Of a stretch of 64,000 nucleotides of DNA, positions 16,258 to 24,576 are shown piece after piece. The translations under genes were made by a program, and so were the position numbers. Position 1 is the first letter of the stretch. Every line of letters starts with the position of its first letter. The DNA is taken from positions 124,001 through 188,000 of the forward strand of contig CATKZP010000002.1 in NCBI GenBank assembly GCA_949841355.1. The letters are read 5' to 3'. The notes under the pieces were generated by a model that had not been told where the DNA came from, made no database searches, and saw nothing but the letters and a program-made list of their open reading frames with translations. The stretch comes from an uncultured Oscillospiraceae bacterium. GTDB lineage: Bacteria; Bacillota; Clostridia; Oscillospirales; Oscillospiraceae.

Positions 16258-17604
16258 CTACGAGCGTTCTCTTTGCAGCAGCGCGATAGTCTCCACATGC
16301 TGCGTTCTCGGAAACAAATCCACCGCCTCCGCCCGCGCCGGAACGTACCCCAGCGCGCCAAAGCGCTTCACGTCTCTGGCCAGGGTGGCCGGGTCGCAGG
16401 AGACGTATACCACCCGCGCCGGAGCCATGCGGGCAATGACGTCCACCCCCTCCGGGGCCAGCCCCTTCCGGGGCGGGTCCACCACCACCACATCGGGGCG
16501 CACTCCCTCCTGCTCCAGCTTCGCGGCCAGCGCCGCCGCATCGCCGCATATAAAACGGGTTTTGTCCTCCAGGCCGCTGCGCCGGGCGTTCTCACGGGCG
16601 TCGGCCACCGCCTGGGGCGTCACCTCCACCCCGATGACCTGTCCGGCCCTTTCCGCCAGGGTGAGGCTGATGGTGCCCGTCCCGCAGTAGAGCTCCACCA
16701 CCGTCTCCCGCCCCGTGAGGGCGGCAAAGTCCAGCGCCCGGCGGTACAGCACCTGGGTCTGCGCCCGGTTCACCTGGAAGAAGGAGGGCACCGACAGCCG
16801 GAACACGTGGCCGCACAGCTCCTCCTCCAGCCAGTCCCGCCCCCAGAGGGTGCGAAAAGCGTCGCCCAAAATCACGTTGGTTTTTTTCCTGTTCACCGAT
16901 AGCACCACCCCAGCCAGACCGGGGGCCGCCGCCCTCAGGGCGTCCACCAGCTCCTCCTCGTGGGGGAGCTCTCCGCCGTTGGCCACCACGCAGCACAGCG
17001 CCTCGCCCGCGCTGTTGGTGCGCAGAAACAGGTGCCGGATCAGCCCCCGGCCCGTTTTCTCCTGGTAGGCGGGCACGTGAAAGCGCTCCATCCACTCCCG
17101 AAAGGCGGCGCGGCACGCCGTGTCCAGCTCCGGCTGAAGCAGGCAGTCGTCAATGTCCACCACCCGGTGGGTCCGCCCCTGGTAGTAGCCCACCGCCCCG
17201 TCCGCCACAGGGAACTGCACCTTGTTGCGGTAGCGTTCGGTACAGTCCGCCCCGTGGATCACCGGCACCGAAATCTGCGCCCCGCCGATGCGCCTCAAAG
17301 CGTCCTCCACCCGCCGGCGCTTGGCCTCCAGCTCCTCGGCATAGGTCATATGCCGGAACTGGCACCCCCCGCAGCTGCCGTAATAGGGGCAGTCCGGCTC
17401 CACCCGGGCAGGGGAGGGCTCCAGCAGCTTGTCCACATGGCCCCAGGCGGCGCTGTGGCCGATGTGCTCGATGAACACATCCGCCCGCTCTCCCTGGAGG
17501 GCCCCCTTGACGAACACCGCCATGCCCTCAATGCGGGCCACCCCCTCGCCGCCGCTGGCGTAGCCCTCGATGCGGGCGGGATAGACCATTCCCTCTTTCA
17601 GCAT
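16258..17604 (-). CDS. rlmD: 23S rRNA (uracil-5-)-methyltransferase, RlmD/RumA type
   Basis: About 448 residues from MLKEGMVYPARIEGY at 17604; the long N-terminal extension in the ORF track is the queH gene read in another frame. It has an N-terminal TRAM RNA-binding domain (EGYASGGEGVARIEGMAVFV), Fe-S cysteines in CPYYGSCGGCQFRH, a SAM-binding motif (VVELYCGTGTISLTLA) and the nucleophilic Cys in VVYVSCDPATLARD. Such enzymes make 5-methyluridine in 23S rRNA; some Firmicute relatives (RlmCD) modify two positions, so the exact target is uncertain. It overlaps the end of queH by seven bases and is translated downstream of it. Confidence 0.9.
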   Translation of the reverse strand: MLKEGMVYPARIEGYASGGEGVARIEGMAVFVKGALQGERADVFIEHIGHSAAWGHVDKLLEPSPARVEPDCPYYGSCGGCQFRHMTYAEELEAKRRRVEDALRRIGGAQISVPVIHGADCTERYRNKVQFPVADGAVGYYQGRTHRVVDIDDCLLQPELDTACRAAFREWMERFHVPAYQEKTGRGLIRHLFLRTNSAGEALCCVVANGGELPHEEELVDALRAAAPGLAGVVLSVNRKKTNVILGDAFRTLWGRDWLEEELCGHVFRLSVPSFFQVNRAQTQVLYRRALDFAALTGRETVVELYCGTGTISLTLAERAGQVIGVEVTPQAVADARENARRSGLEDKTRFICGDAAALAAKLEQEGVRPDVVVVDPPRKGLAPEGVDVIARMAPARVVYVSCDPATLARDVKRFGALGYVPARAEAVDLFPRTQHVETIALLQRERS

Positions 17605-18185
17605 TGAGCCGCCCCCCTTCCCTGTTCCTTGTGCAGCTTGTGGAGCTCCTTCTTCCGGCGGTTGGAAAAGCGCTCCTCCTCGCTGTATACGCACCCGCAG
17701 TATTTCTGCATGTAAAGCCCCAGCGCCCGAGCCTCCTCCTGCCCCTCCCGGAAGCGGGGGCGGAAATCGTAGGGGATGAACTCCACCCCGTACCGCTCCC
17801 CCATCCTCGCCCCCGTGGCGCAGATCAGCGCCCGGTCCTGGTAGGGGGACACCAGCAGCGTGGTGGAAAAGGCCGCGAAGCCGTTTTCCGCGGCATACCG
17901 GGCGGTGTGCTCCATGCGGCAGGCGTAGCAGTAGCCGCACCGGTGGTCACAGTCCTGGGCCACGGCGGCGGTGAACTGCCGCAGGCCGTAGTCATCCTCC
18001 TCCCGCAGCTCCAGGCCGATGTCCCGGGCGTACTGCCGCAGGGTGTCCCGCCGGGCCTTGTACTCCAAAAAGGGGTGGATGTTGGGGTTATACCAAAAGC
18101 CGGTGGGCTCTGTCCCCTCCTCCCGCAGCGTTTTGACGCAGGCCACGGAGCAGGGGGCGCAGCAGATATGGAGCAGAGTGCTCAT
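17598..18185 (-). CDS. queH: Epoxyqueuosine reductase QueH
   Basis: A 195-residue enzyme from MSTLLHICCAPCS; AAAGGAGG lies just upstream of 18185, so the longer frame is rejected. It carries the DUF208/QueH signatures: the N-terminal HICCAPC, DHRCGYCYACRMEHTA, LLVSPYQD and QKYCGCVYSEEER. QueH does the last step of queuosine synthesis in tRNA, reducing epoxyqueuosine to queuosine, and replaces the cobalamin enzyme QueG in many anaerobes. It is translationally linked to rlmD, forming a small RNA-modification unit. Other queuosine genes are not in the window. Confidence 0.92.
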   Translation of the reverse strand: MSTLLHICCAPCSVACVKTLREEGTEPTGFWYNPNIHPFLEYKARRDTLRQYARDIGLELREEDDYGLRQFTAAVAQDCDHRCGYCYACRMEHTARYAAENGFAAFSTTLLVSPYQDRALICATGARMGERYGVEFIPYDFRPRFREGQEEARALGLYMQKYCGCVYSEEERFSNRRKKELHKLHKEQGRGAAQC

Positions 18186-18268
18186 CTCGCGTGCCTCCTT
18201 TATCAGCAATGCGGAGCCCGCGCCCGCAGGCGCGGACCCCGCGTCAAAACCGCAAATCCTCTCCCAGA

Positions 18269-20158
18269 TCAGGGGATGATGCCCAGCCCCGCCAGCACCG
18301 CGTACATTCCGGCGGCCGCCTCCTCCCGGAGGACCGGGGCGGAGGGGGAGATGTCCTTCAGCGGGGCGAACAGCATATCCCCCCGCTCCTCGCCCAGAGC
18401 GTACTCCCGGCCCCAGGCCAGCGCGGCCACATTGGGCCTGGCCCAGCCGGCATAGGGCTCCAGCTCCAGCCACCTGGATACGGGCAGGGACACCAGCTCC
18501 AGCTCAAAGGCCTCGCCAAAGTCGTCAATGGCGAAGTTGAGGTACCGGGCCGCGCGGCCCAGGATGGTGAGAAACTCCTCCTGGGTGAGGACCTTGCCGG
18601 GGTCGAACCGGCCGCCGCCCACGCCGTTCACCAGCCCCAGCTCCGCCATGGCGTTCACCGCCCCGGCGTACCAGGCGTCCTGGGATACGTCGCTGAACCG
18701 GCTGGGGCCGTTCCACGTCACGTTAATCACCCGGGAGAGCATGACGCACAGCTGGGCCCGGGTGAGCTGTCCCTCCGGGTCAAACACACCGGGCTCGGTG
18801 CCGTTGAGCAGCCCATAGGTCCCCATGGCGTTGATGGCCTTGGCGTAGAGGCTGTCCGCCGCGTCCTCAAACCAGCGGCTTTCGTAGTCCACACCCAGCT
18901 TGTCCGCCGCCTCGGACACCGTGCAGTCCCGGAAGCTCCCGTCGTTGTAAAACACCTCCATCTGGGGGGAGAGGGCGGACAGCAGCGCGGCCACTACCCG
19001 GCTGTCCGCCTCCGGGTCCACATAGAAGGGGTCGTTCCCCGGCATGACGCACAGCTTGGAGGTCTCCGGGCTGCCGCCGCACAGGGCCGCGGCCACCGCC
19101 TCGGCGTAGACGTCGCTCACCAGCAGGGTGGGAATCACGCCGATCTTGTCGGTGGTGGTGCCCCCTGCGGAGTAGAACCGGGCGGTGGTCACCTTCAGCC
19201 CGTCGCCGTCAAAGTACTCCGGGACGGTCTCCTCGTCCAGCATATTCTGCCCCACCCCCTTGCCGAAGGTGCGGCTGCCGATGATGATGCCCCGCCCGGT
19301 GTCCCGCACGCCGGCGGAAAACGCCTCGGAGGCGCTGGCGCTCTCGCCGTTCACCAGCACGATCACCGGCTTGCCGGTGGCGGGCTCCCCCTCGCGGTCA
19401 TAGGCGCCCATGCTGCCGCCGTTCACCTCGTAGTAGAGGTAGTAGCCCGGGCCGTTCACACCCTCCAGCATGTCCATGGCGGAGTCGGTGTAGCCGCCCA
19501 CGTTATTGCGCAGGTCCACCACCCACACGTCCACCTGGTCCTCATACTCCTCCAGGTACTGCACGAAGGCCGCGCCGGTGTCGGAGCCGAAGCTGTTGCA
19601 GTCGATGTAGCCCACGCCCCCCTCCATCAGGGTGATCTCGGTGTTGGGGATGTGGATGACCCGCCGGGTGAGGGTATAGTCCCGGGTCTGGCCGTCCCGG
19701 AGGACGGTCACCGTCACGCTGGTGCCCGCCTCCCCCACCAGCAGCTCCCGGTGGCTGTCCAGCGCGGGGACGCAGGAGGCGCCGTTCACCGCCACGATCA
19801 GGTCCCCGGCCTGTATGCCGGCCTCCTTAGCACTGCCGCCGGACACCACGCTGTCCACCAGCAGCCCCTCCTGGGTGAAGCGGATCATGGTGCCGATGCC
19901 CACCGCGTCCACGTCGCCCTCCACCGAGCCGAGGAATTCCTCGTACTCCTCCTGGTCCATGTAATAGGTATACGGGTCGCCCAGCCGCTGAAACAGCTCG
20001 TCCAGGCTGTCCGCCTCATAGGCTTCCTCGGGTATGTCGAAATAGAAGTGGTCCTCCAGCAGCTCCAGCGCCTGGTCCACCGTGAGGGCGGAGGCGGGGG
20101 CTGCCAGCATCGTCAGCGCCAGCAGGGCGCAGGCAAAACGGATGAGGTGCTTTTTCAT
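18269..20158 (-). CDS. S41 C-terminal processing peptidase with SLH surface anchor
   Basis: About 629 residues from MKKHLIRFACALLALTMLAAPASA, with AGGAG ahead of this ATG. After the signal peptide comes a short helical region, a PDZ domain (IRFTQEGLLVDSVVSGGSAKEAGI), and the S41 catalytic core: Ser in VNGESASASEAFS (near residue 272) and Lys in GSRTFGKGVGQ (near 296). The C-terminal third holds three SLH-type modules (RWFEDAADSLYAKAINAMGTYG, FSDVSQDAWYAGAVNAMAELG, EPYAGWARPNVAALAWG), which bind pyruvylated secondary wall polymer. So this is a tail-specific protease fixed to the outer cell wall. Its substrates are unknown; the SLH fusion is seen in some clostridia but not in classical CtpA/B. 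Confidence 0.9.
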   Translation of the reverse strand: MKKHLIRFACALLALTMLAAPASALTVDQALELLEDHFYFDIPEEAYEADSLDELFQRLGDPYTYYMDQEEYEEFLGSVEGDVDAVGIGTMIRFTQEGLLVDSVVSGGSAKEAGIQAGDLIVAVNGASCVPALDSHRELLVGEAGTSVTVTVLRDGQTRDYTLTRRVIHIPNTEITLMEGGVGYIDCNSFGSDTGAAFVQYLEEYEDQVDVWVVDLRNNVGGYTDSAMDMLEGVNGPGYYLYYEVNGGSMGAYDREGEPATGKPVIVLVNGESASASEAFSAGVRDTGRGIIIGSRTFGKGVGQNMLDEETVPEYFDGDGLKVTTARFYSAGGTTTDKIGVIPTLLVSDVYAEAVAAALCGGSPETSKLCVMPGNDPFYVDPEADSRVVAALLSALSPQMEVFYNDGSFRDCTVSEAADKLGVDYESRWFEDAADSLYAKAINAMGTYGLLNGTEPGVFDPEGQLTRAQLCVMLSRVINVTWNGPSRFSDVSQDAWYAGAVNAMAELGLVNGVGGGRFDPGKVLTQEEFLTILGRAARYLNFAIDDFGEAFELELVSLPVSRWLELEPYAGWARPNVAALAWGREYALGEERGDMLFAPLKDISPSAPVLREEAAAGMYAVLAGLGIIP

Positions 20159-20196
20159 AAACAGTTCTCCTTTGTGCGCTGCGGGGATTTTGTAAA

Positions 20197-20225
20197 TTGA
20201 CAAACGGAGCGGCGCATAGTAAAGT
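20197..20225 (+). promoter_or_regulatory. Sigma-A promoter of the alpha/beta hydrolase
   Basis: TTGACA (20197-20202), 17-base spacer, TAAAGT (20220-20225). On the minus strand an extended -10 (TGGTATAAT, TATAAT at 20235-20230) in the same region could serve the S41 peptidase gene. Confidence 0.65.
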
Positions 20226-20264
20226 AATTATACCACATATCAACAAGGTTAGGGTGAATAAAAT

Positions 20265-21191
20265 ATGACCAAATTTTCGGAATTTACATTTCCCTCCAAG
20301 GACGGCGTCCACCGCTGCCACGCGAGCCTCTGGGAGCCGGAGGACGCGCCCCGGGCGGTGGTACAGATCGTTCACGGCGTGGCGGAGTACGCCGGGCGGT
20401 ACGACCACTTCGCCCGGTACCTGGCGGACCACGGCGTGGCGGTGTGCGCAGAGGACCACCTGGGCCACGGCAAAACAGTGGACGACGGCAAGTACGGCTA
20501 TTTCGCCAAAAAGGACGGCTGGGCGCTGGTGACGGCGGACGTGCGCCAGCTGCGCGTCCTCATGGGGGAGAAATTCCCCGGCGTGCCCTACTTCCTGCTG
20601 GGCCACTCCATGGGGTCCTTCCTGGCCCGGACCTATTTGTGCACCTATCCCGGCACGGTGGACGGCTGCATCCTGTCCGGCACGGGGCAGGAGAAGCCCG
20701 CCCTGGTGGCGGCGGGGGAGGCGGTGGCCTCCGCCATCTGCGCCCTGCGCGGCCCGGAGACGGTGAGCAAGCTGGTGGACCAGCTCTCCCTGGGGGCGTA
20801 TAACAAGCAGTTCAAGCCCAACCGCACCACGGCGGACTGGATCTGCCGGGACGAGGCGGTGGTGGACGCCTATCTGAAGGACCCCTTCTGCACCTTCAAG
20901 CCCACCGCCGGCATGTTCCGGGACATGATGGGCGGCCTGCGGTTCATCGCCAGCGAGGACGCGCTGTCCCGGATGGACCCGTCCACCCCCGTCTATCTCT
21001 TCTCCGGAGATCGGGACCCGGTAGGCTCCAACGGGGAGGGCGTAAAGACGGTCTACGGCTTCTTCAAGGACCACGGCACCGCCGACCTGACCGTGAAGCT
21101 CTACCCCGGCGGGCGGCACGAAATGCTCAACGAGATCAACAAGGGCGAGGTCTACGCCGACGTGCTGGCCTGGCTGGACAAACACATCTAA
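20265..21191 (+). CDS. Alpha/beta hydrolase, monoacylglycerol lipase-like
   Basis: A 308-residue serine hydrolase. The nucleophile elbow LLGHSMGSFLAR, the oxyanion region VQIVHGVAEYAGRYDHFARYL, the acid in LFSGDRDPVGSNG and the catalytic His in YPGGRHEMLNE are all present and correctly spaced. The HGVAEHSGRY-like block is typical of the monoacylglycerol lipase/lysophospholipase group, so it probably cleaves single-acyl lipids in the cytosol; the true substrate is not certain. It is a single-gene unit with its own promoter and terminator. The ribosome site is weak (aaggttaggg), the start being chosen by family fit. Confidence 0.88.
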   Translation: MTKFSEFTFPSKDGVHRCHASLWEPEDAPRAVVQIVHGVAEYAGRYDHFARYLADHGVAVCAEDHLGHGKTVDDGKYGYFAKKDGWALVTADVRQLRVLMGEKFPGVPYFLLGHSMGSFLARTYLCTYPGTVDGCILSGTGQEKPALVAAGEAVASAICALRGPETVSKLVDQLSLGAYNKQFKPNRTTADWICRDEAVVDAYLKDPFCTFKPTAGMFRDMMGGLRFIASEDALSRMDPSTPVYLFSGDRDPVGSNGEGVKTVYGFFKDHGTADLTVKLYPGGRHEMLNEINKGEVYADVLAWLDKHI

Positions 21192-21198
21192 GCGCAAA

Positions 21199-21226
21199 GC
21201 GCCGGGTCTCCCCGGCGCTTTTTTAT
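21199..21226. terminator. Bidirectional terminator after the hydrolase
   Basis: Stem AGCGCCGGG / CCCGGCGCT with TTTTTT after it; it lies between two convergent genes. Confidence 0.88.
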
Positions 21227-22110
21227 GCCTTACCCGCCTTGCGCAGGAACCTGAACTGGGTCTCGGAGCACACCATAGCCAGGAAGATGACGCAGAAGCC
21301 CAAGTAAATCAGCGGCGTGGGCCGCTCCGCCCCGAACAGCACCGAAAACAGCACCCCAAAGGGGGCCTCCAGCGAGAGCAGCAGGGCGGCGGAGGCGGGG
21401 TCGGTGTACTTCTGCCCCACGTTCTGGAACAGCAGGGCCACGGCGGTGGAGCCGATGGCCAAATACAGCATCACGCCCCAGGCCGAACCGGGCAGGCCGT
21501 CCACCGGAACGCCCCGGGTAAAGGCCGTCCCCACCCAGCACATCAAAGCGATCATGGCGAACTGGAGGGTGGTGAGCAGAAAGATGTCCCGTCCTTCGGA
21601 GAATTTGGCCACCGCGATGATATGGCAGGCCAGGAAAAACCCGGCCGCCAGGGTGAGCACGTCCCCCAGCGCCAGGGACAGCCCCCCGTCCCAAGACACA
21701 AGGCCGATGCCCGTCACGCTCAAGAGGGCGGCCAGCACATTCCAGCGGGAGGGCCGCTTCCAGTCCACCGCCCAGTAGAGGAAGGGGACGATGACGCAGT
21801 ACACGGCGGTGAAAAAGGCGTTTTTCCCCGGCGTGGTGCCCATCAGGCCAAAGGTCTGAAGGATGTAGGCCGCCCCCATCAGCAGCCCCAGCACCGCGCC
21901 CTGCCAGACGTAGGCCCGGTCCATGTCCTTCCACCGCCGCCAGAACACCGCCGCCAGCAGCGCCGCCGCCAGGGTGAAGCGGAAGGCCAGCATAAACAGC
22001 GCGTCCACATCGTCCAGCGCGTCCTTAATCATGAAAAAGGTGGACCCCCAGATGACAGGCGCGCACACCAGCATGGGCTTGGCCAGCTTTTTCAGCATGG
22101 TTTCGTTCAT
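21223..22110 (-). CDS. DMT-superfamily (EamA) transporter
   Basis: A 295-residue membrane protein with ten predicted helices in two EamA halves. Helix 1 reads PMLVCAPVIWGSTFFMIKDAL, a hallmark of the drug/metabolite transporter superfamily, and the second half includes LLLSLEAPFGVLFSVLFGAERPTP, the conserved segment near the end of EamA domains. Such proteins export amino acids or other small metabolites; no substrate can be assigned. The start has a TAGGAG ribosome site. It diverges from the glycosylase gene across an 80-base gap and converges with the hydrolase. Confidence 0.9.
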   Translation of the reverse strand: MNETMLKKLAKPMLVCAPVIWGSTFFMIKDALDDVDALFMLAFRFTLAAALLAAVFWRRWKDMDRAYVWQGAVLGLLMGAAYILQTFGLMGTTPGKNAFFTAVYCVIVPFLYWAVDWKRPSRWNVLAALLSVTGIGLVSWDGGLSLALGDVLTLAAGFFLACHIIAVAKFSEGRDIFLLTTLQFAMIALMCWVGTAFTRGVPVDGLPGSAWGVMLYLAIGSTAVALLFQNVGQKYTDPASAALLLSLEAPFGVLFSVLFGAERPTPLIYLGFCVIFLAMVCSETQFRFLRKAGKA

Positions 22111-22128
22111 AAAATATTCAGCTCCTAG

Positions 22129-22157
22129 TTTTCAAATGGGGAAAAACGCGGTATAAT
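22129..22157 (+). promoter_or_regulatory. Probable promoter of the 3-methyladenine glycosylase gene
   Basis: TATAAT at 22152-22157 with a weak -35 (TTTTCA at 22129-22134, 17-base spacer). The -10 box contains the ATG (22156) that the ORF track uses as a start, which argues that translation starts further downstream. Confidence 0.55.
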
Positions 22158-22188
22158 GGCAGCAAGAATGGAAAAAGGGGGCAAGGCC

Positions 22189-22800
22189 ATGCTGGCCCAG
22201 CGCTTTTTCGAGGGTGACACCGTACAGACCGCCCGCTCGCTGGTGGGAAAATATCTGGTGCGGCGGTACGATGGGCTCACCCTCGCCGCCCGCATCACCG
22301 AGACCGAAGCCTATGTCGGCCGGACGGACAAGGCGTGCCACGCCTACGGCTACCGAAAAACGGAGCGGACCCGCACCCTCTTCGCCCCGCCGGGAACGGC
22401 CTACGTCTATCTCATCTACGGCATGCACTGCTGCCTGAACTTCGTCACCGAGCCCGAGGGGGAGCCGGCGGCGGTGCTCATCCGGGGGCTGGCCCCGCGG
22501 CATAACCAGGACATCATAGCAGAAAACCGCTTTCATTGCAAGTGCGCGGACATGAGCGCCTACCAGAAGAAGAACTTCCTCAACGGCCCCGGCAAGGTGT
22601 GCGCGGGCATGAACATCGACCGTTCCCTCAACGCCCTGCCCTGGGGCTCTCAGGAGCTGTTCGTCTGCCAGAGCCTGGACGAGCTGGGCCTGCCCACGCC
22701 GGAGGAGGACCTGGCCCCCCTCCGCATCCGCGTGGGCAAGCGCATCGGCATCGACTACGCCCAGGAGGCCGTGGATTTCCCCTGGCGGTTTTACCTATAG
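22189..22800 (+). CDS. DNA-3-methyladenine glycosylase (AAG/MPG family)
   Basis: About 203 residues from MLAQRFFEGDTVQTARSLVGK. The earlier ATG at 22156 is inside the promoter -10 box, and AAAAGGGGG lies ahead of 22189, so I use the later start. The family blocks are clear: LVGKYLVRR, ITETEAYVGRTDKACHAYGYRKTERT, the catalytic and binding segment GTAYVYLIYGMHCCLNFVT, VLIRGLAPR and NGPGKVCAGMNID. The enzyme removes alkylated purines such as 3-methyladenine and hypoxanthine from DNA to start base-excision repair. It stands alone between a divergent transporter and a downstream glycosyltransferase. Confidence 0.92.
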   Translation: MLAQRFFEGDTVQTARSLVGKYLVRRYDGLTLAARITETEAYVGRTDKACHAYGYRKTERTRTLFAPPGTAYVYLIYGMHCCLNFVTEPEGEPAAVLIRGLAPRHNQDIIAENRFHCKCADMSAYQKKNFLNGPGKVCAGMNIDRSLNALPWGSQELFVCQSLDELGLPTPEEDLAPLRIRVGKRIGIDYAQEAVDFPWRFYL

Positions 22801-22810
22801 GCCCCGTCCC

Positions 22811-22839
22811 TTGACGGGCGGAGGGTTTTTTGGTACTAT
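22811..22839 (+). promoter_or_regulatory. Promoter of the GT2 gene, overlapping the end of the glycosylase terminator hairpin
   Basis: TTGACG (22811-22816), 17-base spacer, TACTAT (22834-22839). The region also forms a weak stem (CCGTC...GACGG) followed by TTTTTT, so termination of the upstream transcript and initiation of the next seem packed together. Confidence 0.5.
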
Positions 22840-22898
22840 AATCGGGCACTGTCAATTATCACCAAGGAAAAAGCCCACAGCTTTTGGAGGTCACGGCC

Positions 22899-23885
22899 AT
22901 GCGCGGCAACACCCTTTACATCGTCGTTCCCTGTTATAATGAGGAGGAGGTCCTCCCCGAAACCGCCCGGCGGCTGGGGGACAAGCTCAAAGCCCTGATG
23001 AACGCCGGAAAAATCAGCCCCCGCAGCCGGGTGCTGTTTGTCAATGACGGCTCCAAGGACCAGACCTGGGCGGTCATCACCCGCCTGCACGGGGAGAACC
23101 CCCTGCTGTGCGGAGCGGACCTGTCCCGCAACCGGGGGCACCAGAACGCCCTGCTGGCCGGGCTCATGGCCGCCAGGGACAAGGCGGACATGGTCATTTC
23201 CATGGACGCCGACCTCCAGGACGACGTGGACGCGGCGGACGCCATGGTGGACAAGTATCTGGCCGGGGCGGACATCGTATACGGCGTGCGCTCCTCCCGG
23301 AAAACCGACACCTTCTTCAAGCGCACCACCGCCGAGGCCTTTTACCGCCTGATGGACCTGCTGGGGGCGGAGACGGTGTTCAACCACGCCGACTACCGCC
23401 TCATGTCCCGCCGGGCGCTGGAGGGGCTGGCTCAGTTTAAGGAGGTCAATCTCTTCCTGCGGGGCATCGTGCCCATGATCGGCTATCCCTGCGACACGGT
23501 GGAGTACGAGCGGGGGGAGCGCTTCGCGGGCCAGAGCAAGTACCCCTTGAAAAAAATGCTGTCCTTCGCCCTGGAGGGGGTCACGTCCCTGTCGGTGCGC
23601 CCCCTGCGGATGATTACGACACTGGGGTTTCTGGTGTTTTTCGTCTCCCTCGTCATGATCGCCTACAACGTGGGGCGCTGGGCCACGGGGAATACGGTGG
23701 CGGGCTGGGCCAGCCTGTCCTGCTCGGTGTGGTTTATCGGGGGGCTTATCCTGCTGTCCCTGGGGGTTATCGGGGAGTACCTGGGCAAGCTGTACCTGGA
23801 GAGCAAGGGACGGCCCCGCTTCCTCATCCAGGAAGAGCTGGGCCTGGACGGGGAAACTGAGAAGGAATCTTTGACAGATTGTTAA
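22899..23885 (+). CDS. Polyprenyl-phosphate glycosyltransferase, GT2 (DPM1/GtrB-like)
   Basis: About 328 residues from MRGNTLYIVVPCYNEEE, eight bases after a TTTGGAGG site. The GT-A fold is shown by VPCYNEEEVLPETA, the FVNDGSKDQT block and the metal-binding MDADLQDDVDA. Two C-terminal membrane helices (MITTLGFLVFFVSLVMIAYNV and LSCSVWFIGGLILLSLGVIGEYLG), with the IGEYLGKLY signature, mark it as the GtrB/dolichyl-phosphate mannosyltransferase type. It probably loads a sugar onto undecaprenyl phosphate for use outside the membrane. No partner GtrA or GtrC gene is adjacent, so its acceptor is not known. Confidence 0.9.
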   Translation: MRGNTLYIVVPCYNEEEVLPETARRLGDKLKALMNAGKISPRSRVLFVNDGSKDQTWAVITRLHGENPLLCGADLSRNRGHQNALLAGLMAARDKADMVISMDADLQDDVDAADAMVDKYLAGADIVYGVRSSRKTDTFFKRTTAEAFYRLMDLLGAETVFNHADYRLMSRRALEGLAQFKEVNLFLRGIVPMIGYPCDTVEYERGERFAGQSKYPLKKMLSFALEGVTSLSVRPLRMITTLGFLVFFVSLVMIAYNVGRWATGNTVAGWASLSCSVWFIGGLILLSLGVIGEYLGKLYLESKGRPRFLIQEELGLDGETEKESLTDC

Positions 23886-23912
23886 ACCTTTCTAAATATT
23901 GGGCAAAGTCCC

Positions 23913-23941
23913 TTGCAATTTTCCGCCGCCCGGCATACAAT
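23913..23941 (+). promoter_or_regulatory. Sigma-A promoter of the coiled-coil protein gene
   Basis: TTGCAA (23913-23918), 17-base spacer, TACAAT (23936-23941), leaving a leader of about 95 bases before the ATG. Confidence 0.7.
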
Positions 23942-24044
23942 AGGGCCAGTGGATCGGAGGGGCGGACAAGGCCCTTCCCTAGAGGCGGCGAACACCGCGC
24001 CGCTGGGCGGCGGCCCACAACAATTTCATCAGGAGGTAATTCCC

Positions 24045-24527
24045 ATGAGCATTGATTTTGAGAGCCTGAAGGACAAAGCTGTGGTCGCAGCCCAAACCGG
24101 CGTGACCAAGGCCAAGGAAATCACCGAGACCGGCATCGCCAAGGCCAAGGAGCTGGCCGACACCGGCGTGGCTAAGGCCAAGGAGCTGACTGAGATCGGC
24201 AAGCTGAAAGTGAACAACTCCGCCGAGCAGGAGGCCATCCGCAAGGCCTACTCCGAGCTGGGCAAGCTGTATTACGCTGAGCGGGCCTCCGCGCCCGAGC
24301 CCGCCTACGCCGACATCTGCCAGCGGATCACCGACGCCCTGGCCCGCATCTCCTACAACAACGAGCGCATTGCGGACATCAAGGCCGCCGGCCAGATCAC
24401 CGACGAAGAGGTGGAGGCCGTGGGCACCGAGAACGTCTGCGGGGAAGATGCGCCCTGCTGCTGCCAGGAGGAGGATCAGGGCGAGGGGAGCTGCTGCTGC
24501 CAGGACGAGGATAAGCCCCAGGAGTAA
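24045..24527 (+). CDS. Small helical protein with 11-residue repeats and a Cys-rich tail
   Basis: About 160 residues from MSIDFESLKDKAVVAAQTG; CAGGAGG precedes this ATG, so the upstream extension is not real. Residues 15-55 contain 11-residue repeats (KAKEITETGIA, KAKELADTGVA, KAKELTEIGKL), giving an amphipathic helix. Then comes a conserved segment (SAEQEAIRKAYSELGKLYYAE) that I associate with a clostridial family of small proteins ending in a zinc ribbon. Here the tail is only partly ribbon-like (CGEDAPCCCQEED, SCCCQDED), so metal binding is possible but the ordinary ribbon spacing is lost. No membrane segment. Function unknown; the gene has its own promoter and terminator. Confidence 0.75.
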   Translation: MSIDFESLKDKAVVAAQTGVTKAKEITETGIAKAKELADTGVAKAKELTEIGKLKVNNSAEQEAIRKAYSELGKLYYAERASAPEPAYADICQRITDALARISYNNERIADIKAAGQITDEEVEAVGTENVCGEDAPCCCQEEDQGEGSCCCQDEDKPQE

Positions 24528-24542
24528 CCGGACAAACAAGGC

Positions 24543-24576
24543 AAGGGCCCGGCGCTGTGCGCCGGGCCTTCTTTTA
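24543..24576. terminator. Bidirectional terminator after the coiled-coil gene and dut
   Basis: Stem AAGGGCCCGGCGC / GCGCCGGGCCTT with a TGT loop, then CTTTTATTTT; it separates two convergent transcripts. Confidence 0.9.

Noticed and set aside
16154-16549. Minus-strand frame ending FVRRMAFEAEGGTVLDKRGCGALACER
   Set aside because: Overlaps rlmD out of frame, has no ribosome site, and I could not match the tail to any gene remnant.
22156-22188. Upstream ATG of the 3-methyladenine glycosylase gene
   Set aside because: It lies inside the TATAAT box of the likely promoter, so it would not be in the message.
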